From: Straminergon stramineum
Taxonomy: Eukaryota; Streptophyta; Bryopsida; Hypnales; Calliergonaceae
Direction of reading: 5' to 3'
DNA: 64,000 nt
NCBI GenBank assembly: GCA_963920665.1
Contig: OY987268.1
Location: 19,098,501-19,162,500 of the forward strand
The translations under genes and the position numbers were made by a program. Below are positions 1-11,260 of this stretch, one piece after another; position 1 is the stretch's first letter; the number at the start of each line of letters is the position of its first letter. The notes beneath the pieces were generated by a model. It was not told the DNA's origin. It did no database searches and saw nothing but the letters and a program-made list of their open reading frames with translations.

Positions 1-3000
1 AACTAATATTCAGTACTAAGGGACCTTTGCTGTCAGTCATGATTTTTTCAAAAGTTATAACTTAGATCCTAAAGTTTAACTTGCATCAAAATCAGAATAA
101 GTTACTCACAGTGGAAAGGCATTTATTAATGCTCTTGAATTCTAGACGAAGAATTCAACTGAATTCTACAGTTGGGATTATATAGAGATTTGGTAGATTT
201 TGGCAATCTGGAAATGAACAATGTTCAATCAACAGAGAACGGAAGGAGTGGAGGTACACTAACTTAAATAATTAGTGAAAATTAGATTGGCTCACACTAA
301 TTTCTTGACATTTGATACTATATTTTATATTTATTGTTGGTGTGCAAGAATGTACTGCTTTTGAATTGGGTGTTGTTGTAATTGCGCCTTGTGAACCTCC
401 ATGTGTATAAATGGAATATTTGTAGAAATATTTGTTGACTTCGATGGCTAGTAAAGTAACTTTCTTAGAGGTAAGGCAAGCTAATTGTTTAGGCAACCTA
501 ATTTCACTATTTAGTGGAGGGAAGTTTGTTCAGCTTGTATCAATGACATATTTCTTCAAACATTGAAGTGGGCACCTTGAGAACTCTTGCATTTTGCTGT
601 GATGCAGAGTTGCTATTACAAGACTAATTAAATTTTCATATTTTCTTGTTGATAAGTGACACAAGGTTCCAAATACACCAAAGAATATGACATTTGGATT
701 TATATGCAAAAATTAAGACGGGTCGGAGATCTTTTTGTAGATGTTCTAAAATTGTTTCTTCCACATAAGTACATATTGATTTTGGAGATGTACACAAAGT
801 GATGATGGCGGGTTTAGGTAGTGTGTGTTTTGGGGGGTGCCCACCTTAGCATATCCAATGGTCCTCTAATAGTCCATGTAGTCCAGTTTGACAAAAAATA
901 TTCGAGAAAATTTGTGATGGGATTTTCGAGATATGATTTTTTATTGTATGGAAAAAACAATTTTTTTTTCAATTTTTAGGCTCTAGTTGAATTATACATA
1001 GTCAATTATGCCATTTTCAAACTACACGGTCAAAAACATATAGGACAAGTATAGAGTTCAAACCATGCAATTTTAATTGTAAAAGTGCCAAAGTTGCATA
1101 ATGACTACCATTTAAATGAAATTTGTTATATATTTGTCTATTTTAATTACTTATTTGGTAGGGAATGTTGAACATGACCATTGATTAAAGTGGTTTGTCT
1201 ACCACTTGGCTAAAATTGTAGCTAAAATATAATTACCAATCGTCTTTCCTTTAGTCCTTGCACATATTTAAGCTTATTGGATTTTTTGAAATTGTAATAA
1301 GATGGCTAATTAAATATTTTTACTTCTATTTTATATATAAAAAGGGACACATTGTAGGTGGTCAAACCAAAAACATTTCATTGTTGCCCCTAGGGGAAGA
1401 CTATTGTCTTCATATTCATTTGGATGCTAACATGGCCTTATTAGTTTGAAGAGGTTTTGAGCACCAAGGGAGTACAAAGCTAGTGCGTATTGCAGGCATT
1501 GTACCTCCTAACAACCATTTGAAATTTGATTGGACCCTCGGGAGTAGACCTTCTTAAGGAATGCTTAGGAACATAGAAAAAAAAAGGGAAGTGCTCATGA
1601 AACTCTTGGAGATTTCAATTGTACCATTGAGCTCTGAATATTAAAAACATTATTAATTCAATAAAAAATGAAATGACATAGCAATTGTTTATTAAAATTT
1701 GTAATGATAATAATTTAACAAAGAATTATAGTGTTTTCATTTTAAGTTTTTACATAATCATTACTTTGAAGGTCCCATGAGGGGCTAATGAAGATAATCA
1801 TAAATCTATTTTTAATATGCATTGATAATATGCCTCTATATAGGATATATTTGAAATTTAGTAAAAAAGAGGTCTATCATTATTTTCACCCAACTTAGGG
1901 AGATGTACTTTATTGAAATTGATGATAATGTACATGACCCCTTAATAAATATTCCTACTCTAATGAATTTGACAAGGTAGATAGAATATATTTACAATTA
2001 AAAGAGAAGATTATATACTTAAATACATATACTAATATGTATTTTATTTTATAACTAAATATTTTATTTTATGCTTCATATATTCTTTATATAGATATCT
2101 GTTGCTTATAACAGGCATAAGGAGTTTAGAATTTAAATTCAATTTTTTAATTTTTCATTTATAAAATCATCAGATCCACAATCATCAATGGATCTTTAGG
2201 AATTTTTACAAATGTGATAATCTTGAAAAACAAAATAAAATAGCACCCTTGTATATACTTCATTTATCACATATACTAATAATATTGCTTCATTTAACCC
2301 ATGTGATTAATTGTGGACATTGAGACATTAATTATCACCAATTGAATAATCATTCGCTAAACTTGTAAATATTTAATTACAAATTTTTAAATATCAATTT
2401 TTATTTATCATTTTTGAGATTTATCGAATACTTGGAGGAAAAAATGGACTCATTGTTGCATTTTGCTATTGTACATGTAATCTCTTTGATTGTACTATTG
2501 AAACCAAAAATGCATTTCATTTTGAAGGTCATTTGTAACATCTTTGCAAAGTTAATCATTCATGAAGTTCCAAAATAATGCTTTCCATGTTTCAAAATGC
2601 ATGGAAAAAGGAATTCACTTTGAAAACTCAGTCTATACCACATAGAATGAATCATTTATAAAATTCTGTTATGTTGTAGAACCATGTCCACTAGAAGACT
2701 ATCTACTATAGAGTTTAATTCCAAATATCTAAGAATGGTTTGTGAAATACTCTAGACCACTAAAATTGCTAACTGTATGACATACTTTCAAAAATCATTA
2801 ATATTTACTAAATCATAATCTTGTTACATAAAAAAATTTGAAAAAAAAATATTGTTCTATCTACCATTCCACAAATTTCAGCTACATCAGATCATTATTT
2901 CAAAGTTGTGTATGAAAAAAAACTCTAGGTTGCAATATTTGACAAAAAAGAATATAGGCATTTAATTCTGGAAATCATTATATACATGAACATTCAACAA

Positions 3001-5476
3001 TGTGGTAAAAATATTTAATAATAAATTATGAAAAATAAATTAAAGTTTTGGAATTAATACTTAAGAGAAACATTCATTGGTATAAATTAATTTTGTACTC
3101 AAGTACCTAATTTATAGATTATTCATATTAAGATTCTTTTGCATTGAATGTAAGCCATTTGTTGAAGTTATCCAAAATTTAATTATCATCTTGCTAAATT
3201 CATCTTTAAATTTTGAATAAATAAGCTTCATTGATATACTCTATAAATTTGTTGAATGAAATCCAATACTAGTGGATTTGAAGATCCCATGGATTCAATA
3301 TTGAAATAAAATGAGATAAAATTGCCAATGGTCAATCACAACATTCATCAGCAAAATAATTTGAAACTTTCAAATAGTGATTATCATGTAACATGGTTAT
3401 CAATAGGAGAATTTTCTTGAAAAAATTACAAATGGTATAAATTCATTCCATATTGTATCATTATCACAATAGAAGAAGGTAGATAATGGAGTGTTTTTTT
3501 GTAAAACATTTGTGATTGATATGTGTTGAAAAACAATGTCAATGACCTACTTGTGGTCAATTATAGCATTTCATTGACAAAGTAACTTTAGAATCTCATA
3601 TGAATATGATTTAATTTTTTTTAATACTATGACATTTCAATTAGTTCTAAGTAGTGTAGGAAAAATCTCTATCCAATTCTATAAAATTTAATTAGCTAAA
3701 TGGAAGAGAAAAATAGTTGGATTAGCTTTTAATAATTCTAAAAAATAACTTTCAAAATGTAGCTTAAAGGTATAAATGGTAAGTATAAAACATAATTGAT
3801 CAATTTCTTTCAATAAATGAAAAATTCATAGATTTTTTTTTTTAATAATATTTGTAAGTAACTACCTTTATATGCTTGTACACATATTTTGTGTAGTAGA
3901 AGAAATTGAGAAATATTCACAAATTTGACATGCAACAAAAGAAATCTTTCAAGCAACTAATAAAACGGTGACAAAAAAAGTACCATTGCTACATTATAGG
4001 CATATTACTCACCTTTGAAACTTGATTCAATATGGGAGTCCTATCATTTTATAAAACATAAAGCTTGCTATTATAAACAAAGAATAAACTCAGTACATTT
4101 GATTAATTTTCATTTATTTGACTTAAAAAAATAAAGCTTTCCAAATTAAAAATATTTCCTAAGATTGACATTTTCCATGATTACCAAAAGATGGAAAAAT
4201 AATTTCTAAAGAATTTGGCACCTATTTGTTGCAAATCCTTCCTTGATGGTTCTATGATATTGTATAAATACAATGGAATATCGATATTTATCATGACTTG
4301 GGAATGTTTTACATATACCAAATTGTATGAGGTCTTCTTTTCACTAGAAGCAAGAGGTTGTGCACAACAAATTTCAATAAATAAGAACATTTGAAATCTA
4401 TAAGACCAAGAAATGTCACTCATGAGTACTTGAAATTTTTAGTTCAAGGAACTCCAAGAGGTGGGAATGATGTGGGCAATTTGTCCTCTACTCCAACAAA
4501 AGTGCATTATTTTGAGTCAAGCCCACTAAGAAGGGTTTTTTGTGATGTATATTCCAAAGAATCTTCTAGCCCAAAGGTTGGTAGCCAAACATTTAATAAG
4601 AATTCATACCATGAGTTGCCCCACTTTACTTTAGATCCTATTCTATAATAAAAAATAGAATGTAGATAGGTACTTTGTGGCCCAAGCTACTCTATAGGGT
4701 GAAAGTGTGAAACAATTGGTGATTTGATTGCATTTGGAGGTAATACCTATAGTACTACAAACTCTTGGAAACGAAACTTTAAATATAAATGAAAAAAAGA
4801 GTAGAATATTATAAATATTGCATGTACTCTCAAAATTTTAGGCATAAGAATAAAACTCTTCGATAGTAATGTACAAAACAAAGAAAATAGAAAATTTCCA
4901 GAAAATAGATGCTTTGATTATTAAATAGTTAAAAAAATAGTGAAATCATTCAGTAAGATAAATAATAACAAATCACTTTGAGTAAATTCAATTGATAGAG
5001 ATGAGACTCCACTAAAAAATGATAGATAAGCCATTTCAAATGTCTAGAAGTATGCGTGCAAGAGAACATTTCCAATACGCATGACAAAGACAAGGAATAA
5101 ATTGACTTTCTTTAGATTCACTTTGACAAATAGTTGTAATACTAGTGTAAAATCATATCCTTGAGACTTCAAGATGAGATTAATTGTTTTCAACTCTTCA
5201 TCTACAATGTTGAAAACCATGTAAAGTGCAAAATGCCATAGGTTATAAAAAATGACTTTTTAATAGTATAAGTTTTTGTTTTTAAAAAAAATAAAAAATA
5301 TAGATTGTAATTGGAAATTTTGAACACACTTCTGTTATCAATTTCAATTATATGGGTTCAATATTCCCAAAGTTATGCTTACATTTGAGTTGATATGTAG
5401 CAAAGGATACCAAAACAATACTATTGTTTCATCACTTTCATGCTTTTCACTCTACACTATCTCCAAAGGGCGGTCT
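1..5476. other. AT-rich intergenic DNA, no gene recognised
   Basis: Apart from the repeat at 271-527 I see no gene, RNA gene or clear element here. The open frames are short, AT-rich and resemble nothing I recognise. Poly-A and poly-T runs are frequent. The segment at 4.4-4.65 kb holds an 85-codon frame without recognisable motifs, which I do not call. Confidence 0.6.
271..527 (-). mobile_element. MITE-like repeat, inverted copy of 8835-9083
   Basis: Read on the minus strand, this stretch matches 8835-9083 over nearly its whole length. The shared landmarks are the end motif AGTGAAATTAGGTTG, the block AAAGTTACTTTAC and the block GTCAACAAATATTTCTA. The right end here reads CAACCTAATTTCACTATTTA, the complement of that end motif. 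The left end is eroded to AGTGAAAATTAGATTGG. It looks like an older, degraded copy of a terminal-inverted-repeat element with no coding capacity. The superfamily is uncertain; the better copy suggests a TA target site. Confidence 0.6.
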
Positions 5477-6701
5477 TTAACCCCCGAATACCCAAGGTCT
5501 TTTTTGAGCTTCTTGAAACTTGCTCAAAATTCAACAAAAAAAACACATTTTAATCAATTTTATCAAATTTGTTTGAATAATAACCATAGAAATTCAAATT
5601 AAACATGTTAGAAATTACATGGAAAAATAAAATAGAACAATATCACTTGTGGACTCAATGATTATAACATTTGATCATATAGGTGTTAAAAATGTGAAAG
5701 TAATTTGAAGTCTTTTAATCCTCTTTCCACATGTTAAATCTAAAAGTTGGAGTCACCAAAAAAATACAAAGTCACAAGGAATAACATGCATAATCCCAAT
5801 CAATTTATGGCTTCTCAAAATATACACTAACAACTTTTTTAAATGAATTTCTAATGTGATTTTTCTCTAAGATCTAATGTATTTGAGTCTCATTTCCAAG
5901 AGCCCTGAATACTAAAAAAATCAAGATTTGCAATGGATACCTAGGTTGTACAAAATCTTGAATAGAAAAATCATAATCCTTCATTTTCAAAATCGAATTT
6001 TTGATGTTAACCCTTGAAGGACCAAGGTACATTTTAGGTAGGAATTGTGAAAAAATGCTACTTTTTAGGGCAACGAGAAAAAAATGAAAAAAAGAAGTTT
6101 TTTCTCAAAATTCAACCATACAAATTTGTACTAGACTACCATGGAAATGTGTGGAAAAAATTTCAAAAAATTTGACAATACGAATTGAAAGATTATAACT
6201 TTTGAAGTTAGGAGAAAAGGTTTTTTTTCAACCTGGCCCGGTAGGGCCAGCAGCCTTAAACACCTCCTAAAGTGAGATTTTTACACTACACATGGTTATT
6301 TTTTTTGACATTTGGATCTTGTATCATGTAAATTACATACCTACCAAATTTCAAAAGTAGAAGAGGTGTTTTGCACATGTTGCCTGAAAAGTTTAGGGCA
6401 ACATAACTTTTGATCTAGATGCCCAATTGGAAAGAAAATTTACATTCCCACTCACAGAGGATATGCTCACACTTTGTATCAAAATTTGAAGAACATTCCT
6501 TATAAAATGGCTTCATACGCATCTACCCAAGATTAGTTGTATATGTTCAATAGTCATTCAATCCTTTAGGGGTTAAAATTAGACTTAAAAAATAACATTT
6601 CAAAAATATAAACTACTAAAGATCATAACTTAATTAGGGTTTATTTAACTTCAAAATATTGTTGACACCAAAATATGGCGCCTCAGGCATTTAGGGGTTA
6701 A
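5477..6701. mobile_element. Outer TTAA/CCC-ended element carrying a nested element
   Basis: The left end is TTAA-CCCCCGAATACCC at 5477. The right end, read inward on the other strand, is TTAA-CCCCTAAATGCC. The two ends are similar but not identical inverted repeats, and each is flanked by TTAA. The middle is interrupted by the separate TTAA element at 6007-6576, whose flanks (GATG-TTAA and TTAA-AATTAG) would rejoin at one TTAA. Without that insert the element would be about 655 bp. I see no transposase. The pairing of the two ends is inferred from position and end similarity, so it is less certain than for shorter elements. Confidence 0.45.
6007..6576 (+). mobile_element. TTAA/CCC-ended non-autonomous transposon, 570-bp family (nested copy)
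   Basis: It starts TTAA-CCCTTGAAGG and ends CCTTTAGGGG-TTAA. The family is recognised by a fixed order of internal blocks: a short A-rich stretch after TTTAGGGCAA, a block around GAAAGATTATAACTTTTGAAG, a block around AGTGAGATTTTTACACT, and GGCAACATAACTTTTGAT near the right end. The same blocks recur in the same order at about 9664-10207 and 15950-16428, and reversed at about 38300-39087. There is no coding capacity. The termini and the TTAA target fit piggyBac-type elements. Confidence 0.7.
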
Positions 6702-7038
6702 TAGACAAGCCAATGATCTTGGAGAGGTTTTCTACAAGGACTCTGATTCAAAGCACCAGAGAAATATGGTTAGGTGACTTGGACCTTTGGACAGAGACTA
6801 ACTTACATTATCAAGTACGGTTCTTGAATCTAAGTTTCCAAATCCTATCTACAATTGCATTCACATTGGACAAAATGCAATTAGGATTTGGTTCAAGTAA
6901 GGATGTGGGGTTTGACTTGACGAAGCCTCACTGCCACAACATTTATGTTTAGACCTTAGGAAACCAATTGTGGGTCCCTTATGGTCATTTCTATTGTCCA
7001 TCTAGACCATGTTTACATAAGAGAATGTAAGCCAACTT

Positions 7039-7270
7039 TTAACCCTTATAGGATAGACTAGTGACGGTGGAAATCCTCCCTTTTGCAACTGTGTGACATC
7101 ATCTACTTTCAAAAAAATAAAAAATATTCATTGGAAGTCATACGACTGTAGAAGACCTACCCTTCTCTTACCAAATTCCAAGGATGAATAGTTGTAGTTC
7201 TCTCCTACATGGAGAGAATCCTCGTGATCCATCGGACACTAAATGTCCGTTTCAACGTTGAAGGGTTTAA
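7039..7270 (+). mobile_element. TTAA/CCC-ended MITE, 230-bp family
   Basis: The boundaries are TTAA-CCCTTATAGG and GTTGAAGGG-TTTAA. Internal landmarks shared with the copies at 14094, 39084 and 45477 (reversed) are GTGACGGTGGAAATC near the left end, a CATCATCTACTTT block, an ATTCATTGGAAGTCA block, GATGAATAGTTG in the middle, and AATGTCCGTTTC near the right end. The length of 232 bp including both TTAA sites matches the other copies (228-233 bp). It is too short to encode anything. Confidence 0.75.
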
Positions 7271-7429
7271 AATGAAGCAGCCCCCACAACCAAGGTAGTC
7301 ACCAAAATTGCTTCAATTATTGAACCAATAGGTACATTCTTTGTTTCTACAGTGAACAGTGATGCCATCATTCATCATCCACTTTTCAGCCTCATCGTCC
7401 TTCAAGGGTTAAGGTAAAGAGGGCTGCTT

Positions 7430-7791
7430 TCCCTTTTCCATTGTCTAACTTCAAGTCCCCTGGCCCCAGCACTCTGGCAGACTCTATCAATAAAATCAGT
7501 TTCGACCGTACCTCAGCATTCCGTGAGAGGGCAGCGGGTTCCCATAAAGACTGGCACTCCGCAATTTGTCACTTATTCGCAATTTTGAACCCTCGCTGCC
7601 CTGCCCCCCGGGGTCCAGGAGTTCGGGAGATCGGGGGTCCGGGTGGGGGTTTGAAAATTGAAATTGAAATGGATCCCCCTGTCCAGTCCATCAGAGGGCC
7701 TCCATCACCTGTGGCCATCCCCTTCCAAGCATGTGACCTGCACTTCTGGAAGAGCAGCAGCAGCAATGTGTGGAATCAGACCTCCACCTAG
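7430..7791. other. GC-rich block with overlapping open frames, no recognised product
   Basis: This stretch is clearly more GC-rich than its surroundings. It stays open on the plus strand for 116 codons and on the minus strand for 65. The plus translation is rich in Pro, Gly and Ser and shows no domain I recognise. A diverged single-copy exon or a GC-rich repeat fragment are both possible. It lies between a right-end-like TTAA motif (7409-7412) and the element at 7856. I do not call a gene. Confidence 0.3.
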
Positions 7792-7855
7792 TCACCCAAC
7801 TAACTTTTGACACTCATTTGGTACCTTAACTTAGCTCATTTAATTTTCATATTAT

Positions 7856-8776
7856 TTAACCCCTAAAGGTTTTTGACTATGTTTTCACCAAAAACTCTCC
7901 CAAACTGCCATTTTTAGTACAAGAATCAAATTTTAGAAAAAAAATTAATTTAAACGCATGTAATTGTAGGATCTTGTAGTAATCTGGTTTGAGAACAAGT
8001 GGAAAAAATTTCATGAATTTCCACCATGTATATTGTAAGATATTAGCGTTTGAATTGACAAAAATCCTTTTTTTGTCCCTGCGAAAAAACGGGCAGCTGC
8101 TCTTCACAAGGTCACATTTGTCTGAAAAAATGTCCAAAATGGATGTGTCTCTTTTAATTCATTCTTCAAGGCAAATTAGCTACATGCTTGAAAAAAAATT
8201 TGAATCATTTCGAATTGTACAACATATAGGAAAAAAATAGTAAGTAGAAAGAAGTAGAGAATGATTCAAAATACTAAATTGTTAAGAATTTTGTTATGGA
8301 TTTGAAAAATGCCAATCCCAATGGTTGTAGTGTTTTAATAAAAAAACTACATCCTATGATTTTATTTTTTTCAAAAAATATTGAAAATTGAGTTAAATGA
8401 AGGACTTTAAAGTTTATTTTAGTGAAGAGAATCCATAGCTGCCCGCAAACTAAAACTCCTCATTGATCAAAATGGAATGGTTAAAAGCTTTCCACACATG
8501 TAGAAATCTAGGAAATCAATTTCAAATTTCAAATTTTGAAAAAAGTGATTTTTTCTAATCTACCCGAGCTATGCTAGTTGGGAAAGAAACTACATATCAT
8601 ACAATAACTTTTTAACCATGTAGCCAAAAGTTACGAAAATTGTTGGGCCTGAAAGCTACTCCTCAACCACATGTTGTGTGAAAATTTCAAAGAAAAAAAT
8701 GGAAAATTCTGCTCGTAATGAGGTGCCAAAAATATCTATAATGCCAAAAAAACATGTTTGGGACTTTAGGGGTTAA
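7856..8776 (+). mobile_element. TTAA/CCC-ended non-autonomous transposon, 920-bp family
   Basis: The left end is TTAA-CCCCTAAAGG. The right end, read inward, is TTAA-CCCCTAAAGT, giving a 9-bp perfect inverted repeat CCCCTAAAG. Internal blocks such as TAGGATCTTG-AGTAA and AATGGAATG-AAAAGCTT recur in the same order from 17822 onward, and part of the right half recurs near 22.9 kb. It has no credible coding frame; the 83- and 86-codon frames inside overlap each other on opposite strands. Confidence 0.7.
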
Positions 8777-8834
8777 CTCACTGATGATCTGGCAAGGCAT
8801 GATATTTCTCATTCAAAGTAGTTAGGAACAACTA

Positions 8835-9083
8835 CATTGAATAGTGAAATTAGGTTGCCTTAACAATTAGGTTGCCTTACCCTAAGAAAGTTACTTTACA
8901 AGCCATCAAAGTCAACAAATATTTCTAAAAATATTTCTATTTGTACACATGGAGATTTAGGAGTCCCAAATACAACAATATGAAATTCAAAAGTAGTTCA
9001 TTCTCATACAATAACTGTAAATATTTATTTAGTGTCGAATGTTGAGAAATTCGTAAGGGACAACCTAATTTCACTATTCAGTG
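8835..9083 (+). mobile_element. MITE with 20-bp terminal inverted repeats
   Basis: It starts CATTGAATAGTGAAATTAGG and ends with the complement of CACTGAATAGTGAAATTAGG, so the ends match at 19 of 20 positions. The flanks are ...CTA and TAG..., consistent with duplication of a TA dinucleotide. TA duplication would suit a Tc1/mariner-like origin, but that is inferred from the flanks only. A diverged inverted copy lies at 271-527. The 249-bp interior has no coding capacity. Confidence 0.7.
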
Positions 9084-9663
9084 TAGTTGAGAACAAACAA
9101 GTCAGACAATTAAGGTAGATCGACCTATTATTACCCTGATTTGCAATGTGAGTATATGATTTAGGACCAATTCTAAGAAAGAGGGGCACATATTTTCTAG
9201 AGGCATGCGCATGTTTCACGAATCAAACCCAACTGGAATTATAATTTTTCAATAAAAATTGTAATTTCTATGAATTTATGAAGTGATATGCTTGAAATTA
9301 CAGAATCGCATGTAGACTAGAGTTATGAACATTCTAAAACAACCTATATCGGTCATTTCATGTACCTATTAGCACTTGAGTATTGACCAATCAAGAACTA
9401 ACACGTTATCCAAGATGGAATTATTGCATTGAAATTGTAAGAAAAGTAAATGGATATAGATGAGTTCTATGGTAGAGATGGGGCCAAAAATAGGATGGCA
9501 GAAATTAGAAGCTGGAGGAAGTGGGTTGATCTACCTTATAGCAATTGAGATAACCAAAAACCCAAATTGTTTGTTCACATTTTGTATAAGCCTTTTATTG
9601 ACACCTCAATCCCTTTTTTGAGTTTTTGAACATTTTTGCATATATCTTTGTACAAAAAAATTG

Positions 9664-10207
9664 TTTACCTCCTAAGGCTGAAGGTATAATTCAAGCAAAA
9701 ATTGTGAAAAACTGCTATTTTTAGGGCAATGAAAAAAAAAACTTTTTTTTTCAAAATTCAACCATAAATATTTGTGTTGGACTACTATAAGAATGTGTGG
9801 AAAAAATTTCAAAAACTTTGACTTTACAAATTGAAAGATCATAATGTCTGAAGTTAGAAGAATTTTTTTTTCAATCTTGCATGACAAGATGAGTAGCCTT
9901 TAACTCCTACTAAAGTGAGATTTTTATACTGCACATGGTTATTTTTTCTTGACATTTGCATCTTGTATCACATATGTTGCATATCTACCAAATTTCAGAA
10001 GTAAAGGAGGAGTTTTGCCAAAGCTGCCCGATCAAAAAAAAGGTTTAGGGCAACATAACTTTTGATTTGGGCACCTGATTGGAAAAAAAATTATTTTCCC
10101 ACTAAGATGATACATGTTCACACCTTTTTCAAAAATTTTGTAAACATCTGACCAAAACTAACTTTATAGGGATCTACATGGATTTTCAATTGTCCTTCAG
10201 GGGTTAA
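9664..10207 (+). mobile_element. Copy of the 570-bp TTAA family, left end eroded
   Basis: The internal blocks follow the copy at 6007: the GGCAATGAAAAAA stretch, AAATTGAAAGATCATAATGT, CTAAAGTGAGATTTTTATAC and GGCAACATAACTTTTGATTT. The right end is intact (TCCTTCAGGGG-TTAA). The left end has decayed to TTTACCTCCTAAGG, so the exact start is uncertain by a few bases. Confidence 0.65.
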
Positions 10208-10889
10208 GGCGACTTCATGGTTTTTATCACTAAGGATGGTTGTCTTTTCAAGATTATGAAAGTATTACATTGGATGAATGAGAAGTTAGTTGAACTAAAC
10301 AATGCCTTGAAGTCCTTTGTTCATTGTCCAAAATAGGGATGTTGGAACTTTGATGAGTTCATCCTATAACATTGGAAAGGCGAAAAATTCACTAATGGAT
10401 GACTTTATGAGTACTTATAGGATGGAAAATGAATATTTTCATTTATTTTTTGGAAAATATTTTCTTGAAATCTTATGTCATAGACGCTATTGGAAATTCA
10501 CTTGTGGTATTATAGCTGATTTTTCTATTGAATAACTAAAGATGTTCGATCTATGGCAAAACTTGTATTGTATTTAGGGCTTTTTTGCCTCCTTCATCTA
10601 GGTATTAGCCATATAAATGATCTTTTTTAAATTTGAATTGAAAGCTTGTGAAATTTCGTTCTTCTAAATTTTGAATATTCTTAAAATTCAATATTTTGGT
10701 ACAATCTGAACTTTGGACCTATGGCCATGGTCTTTTGATTTCCTAATTTTTGATTGGGGTTTGAAAAAGATCATAGGCCTATCTTTTCAAGGATATCCAA
10801 ACTACAATTATAAGTATTTTGGGTGTGTAGTGTATGAATGTCAAATATTCCCTTTGTCCAAATCCTATACACAATGCAACAATGTCTAC

Positions 10890-11260
10890 CACCTAGTCAA
10901 CAAATCACTCTCCCAGCAAATGCCTTTGCAAATTCGTCAATAATATAGCTTGAACCCATATTTTTAATAGCAATCATATTCATTAAGTGGCTGCACATAT
11001 TGAATGACCCTTAATGTTCTAATTTTCTTAGGCACTGTAAATGACTAATTAGAATATACTACAATAGAAGGATCTAAAATCCCCATTTTGATATTCTCAT
11101 GAAGCAATTCTACTAACTTTGACAAATGAACCCTTGGTACCATGATAGGCCTCAAATTCCAAGGTACATGTGGAATTGTAAAAATAACCATAGGTGCTAC
11201 AATACTTTGATCAATACATCGAATCTCATGCATTTCAAAAGCAAATACCTTGCCATGGCA
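10890..11260 (-). pseudogene. Relic of a Ty3/gypsy-type reverse transcriptase
   Basis: Minus-strand translation gives pieces in the order expected at the start of a Ty3/gypsy reverse transcriptase domain: APMVIFTIPHVPWNLRPI, VPRVHLSKLVELLHENIK, MGILDPS, YSN, then after an in-frame stop TVPKK, LRVIQ and QPLN. In another frame SYIIDEFAKAFAGR follows. Stops and at least one frame change separate the pieces, so this is a dead fragment. No active-site YxDD motif, LTR, gag, RNase H or integrase was recognised nearby. The reading is from family knowledge; a search with the six-frame translation would settle the lineage. Confidence 0.75.

Noticed and set aside
7441..7791. A 116-codon plus-strand frame in a GC-rich block
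   Set aside because: The opposite strand is also open, as expected for GC-rich sequence, and the Pro/Gly/Ser-rich product resembles nothing I recognise.
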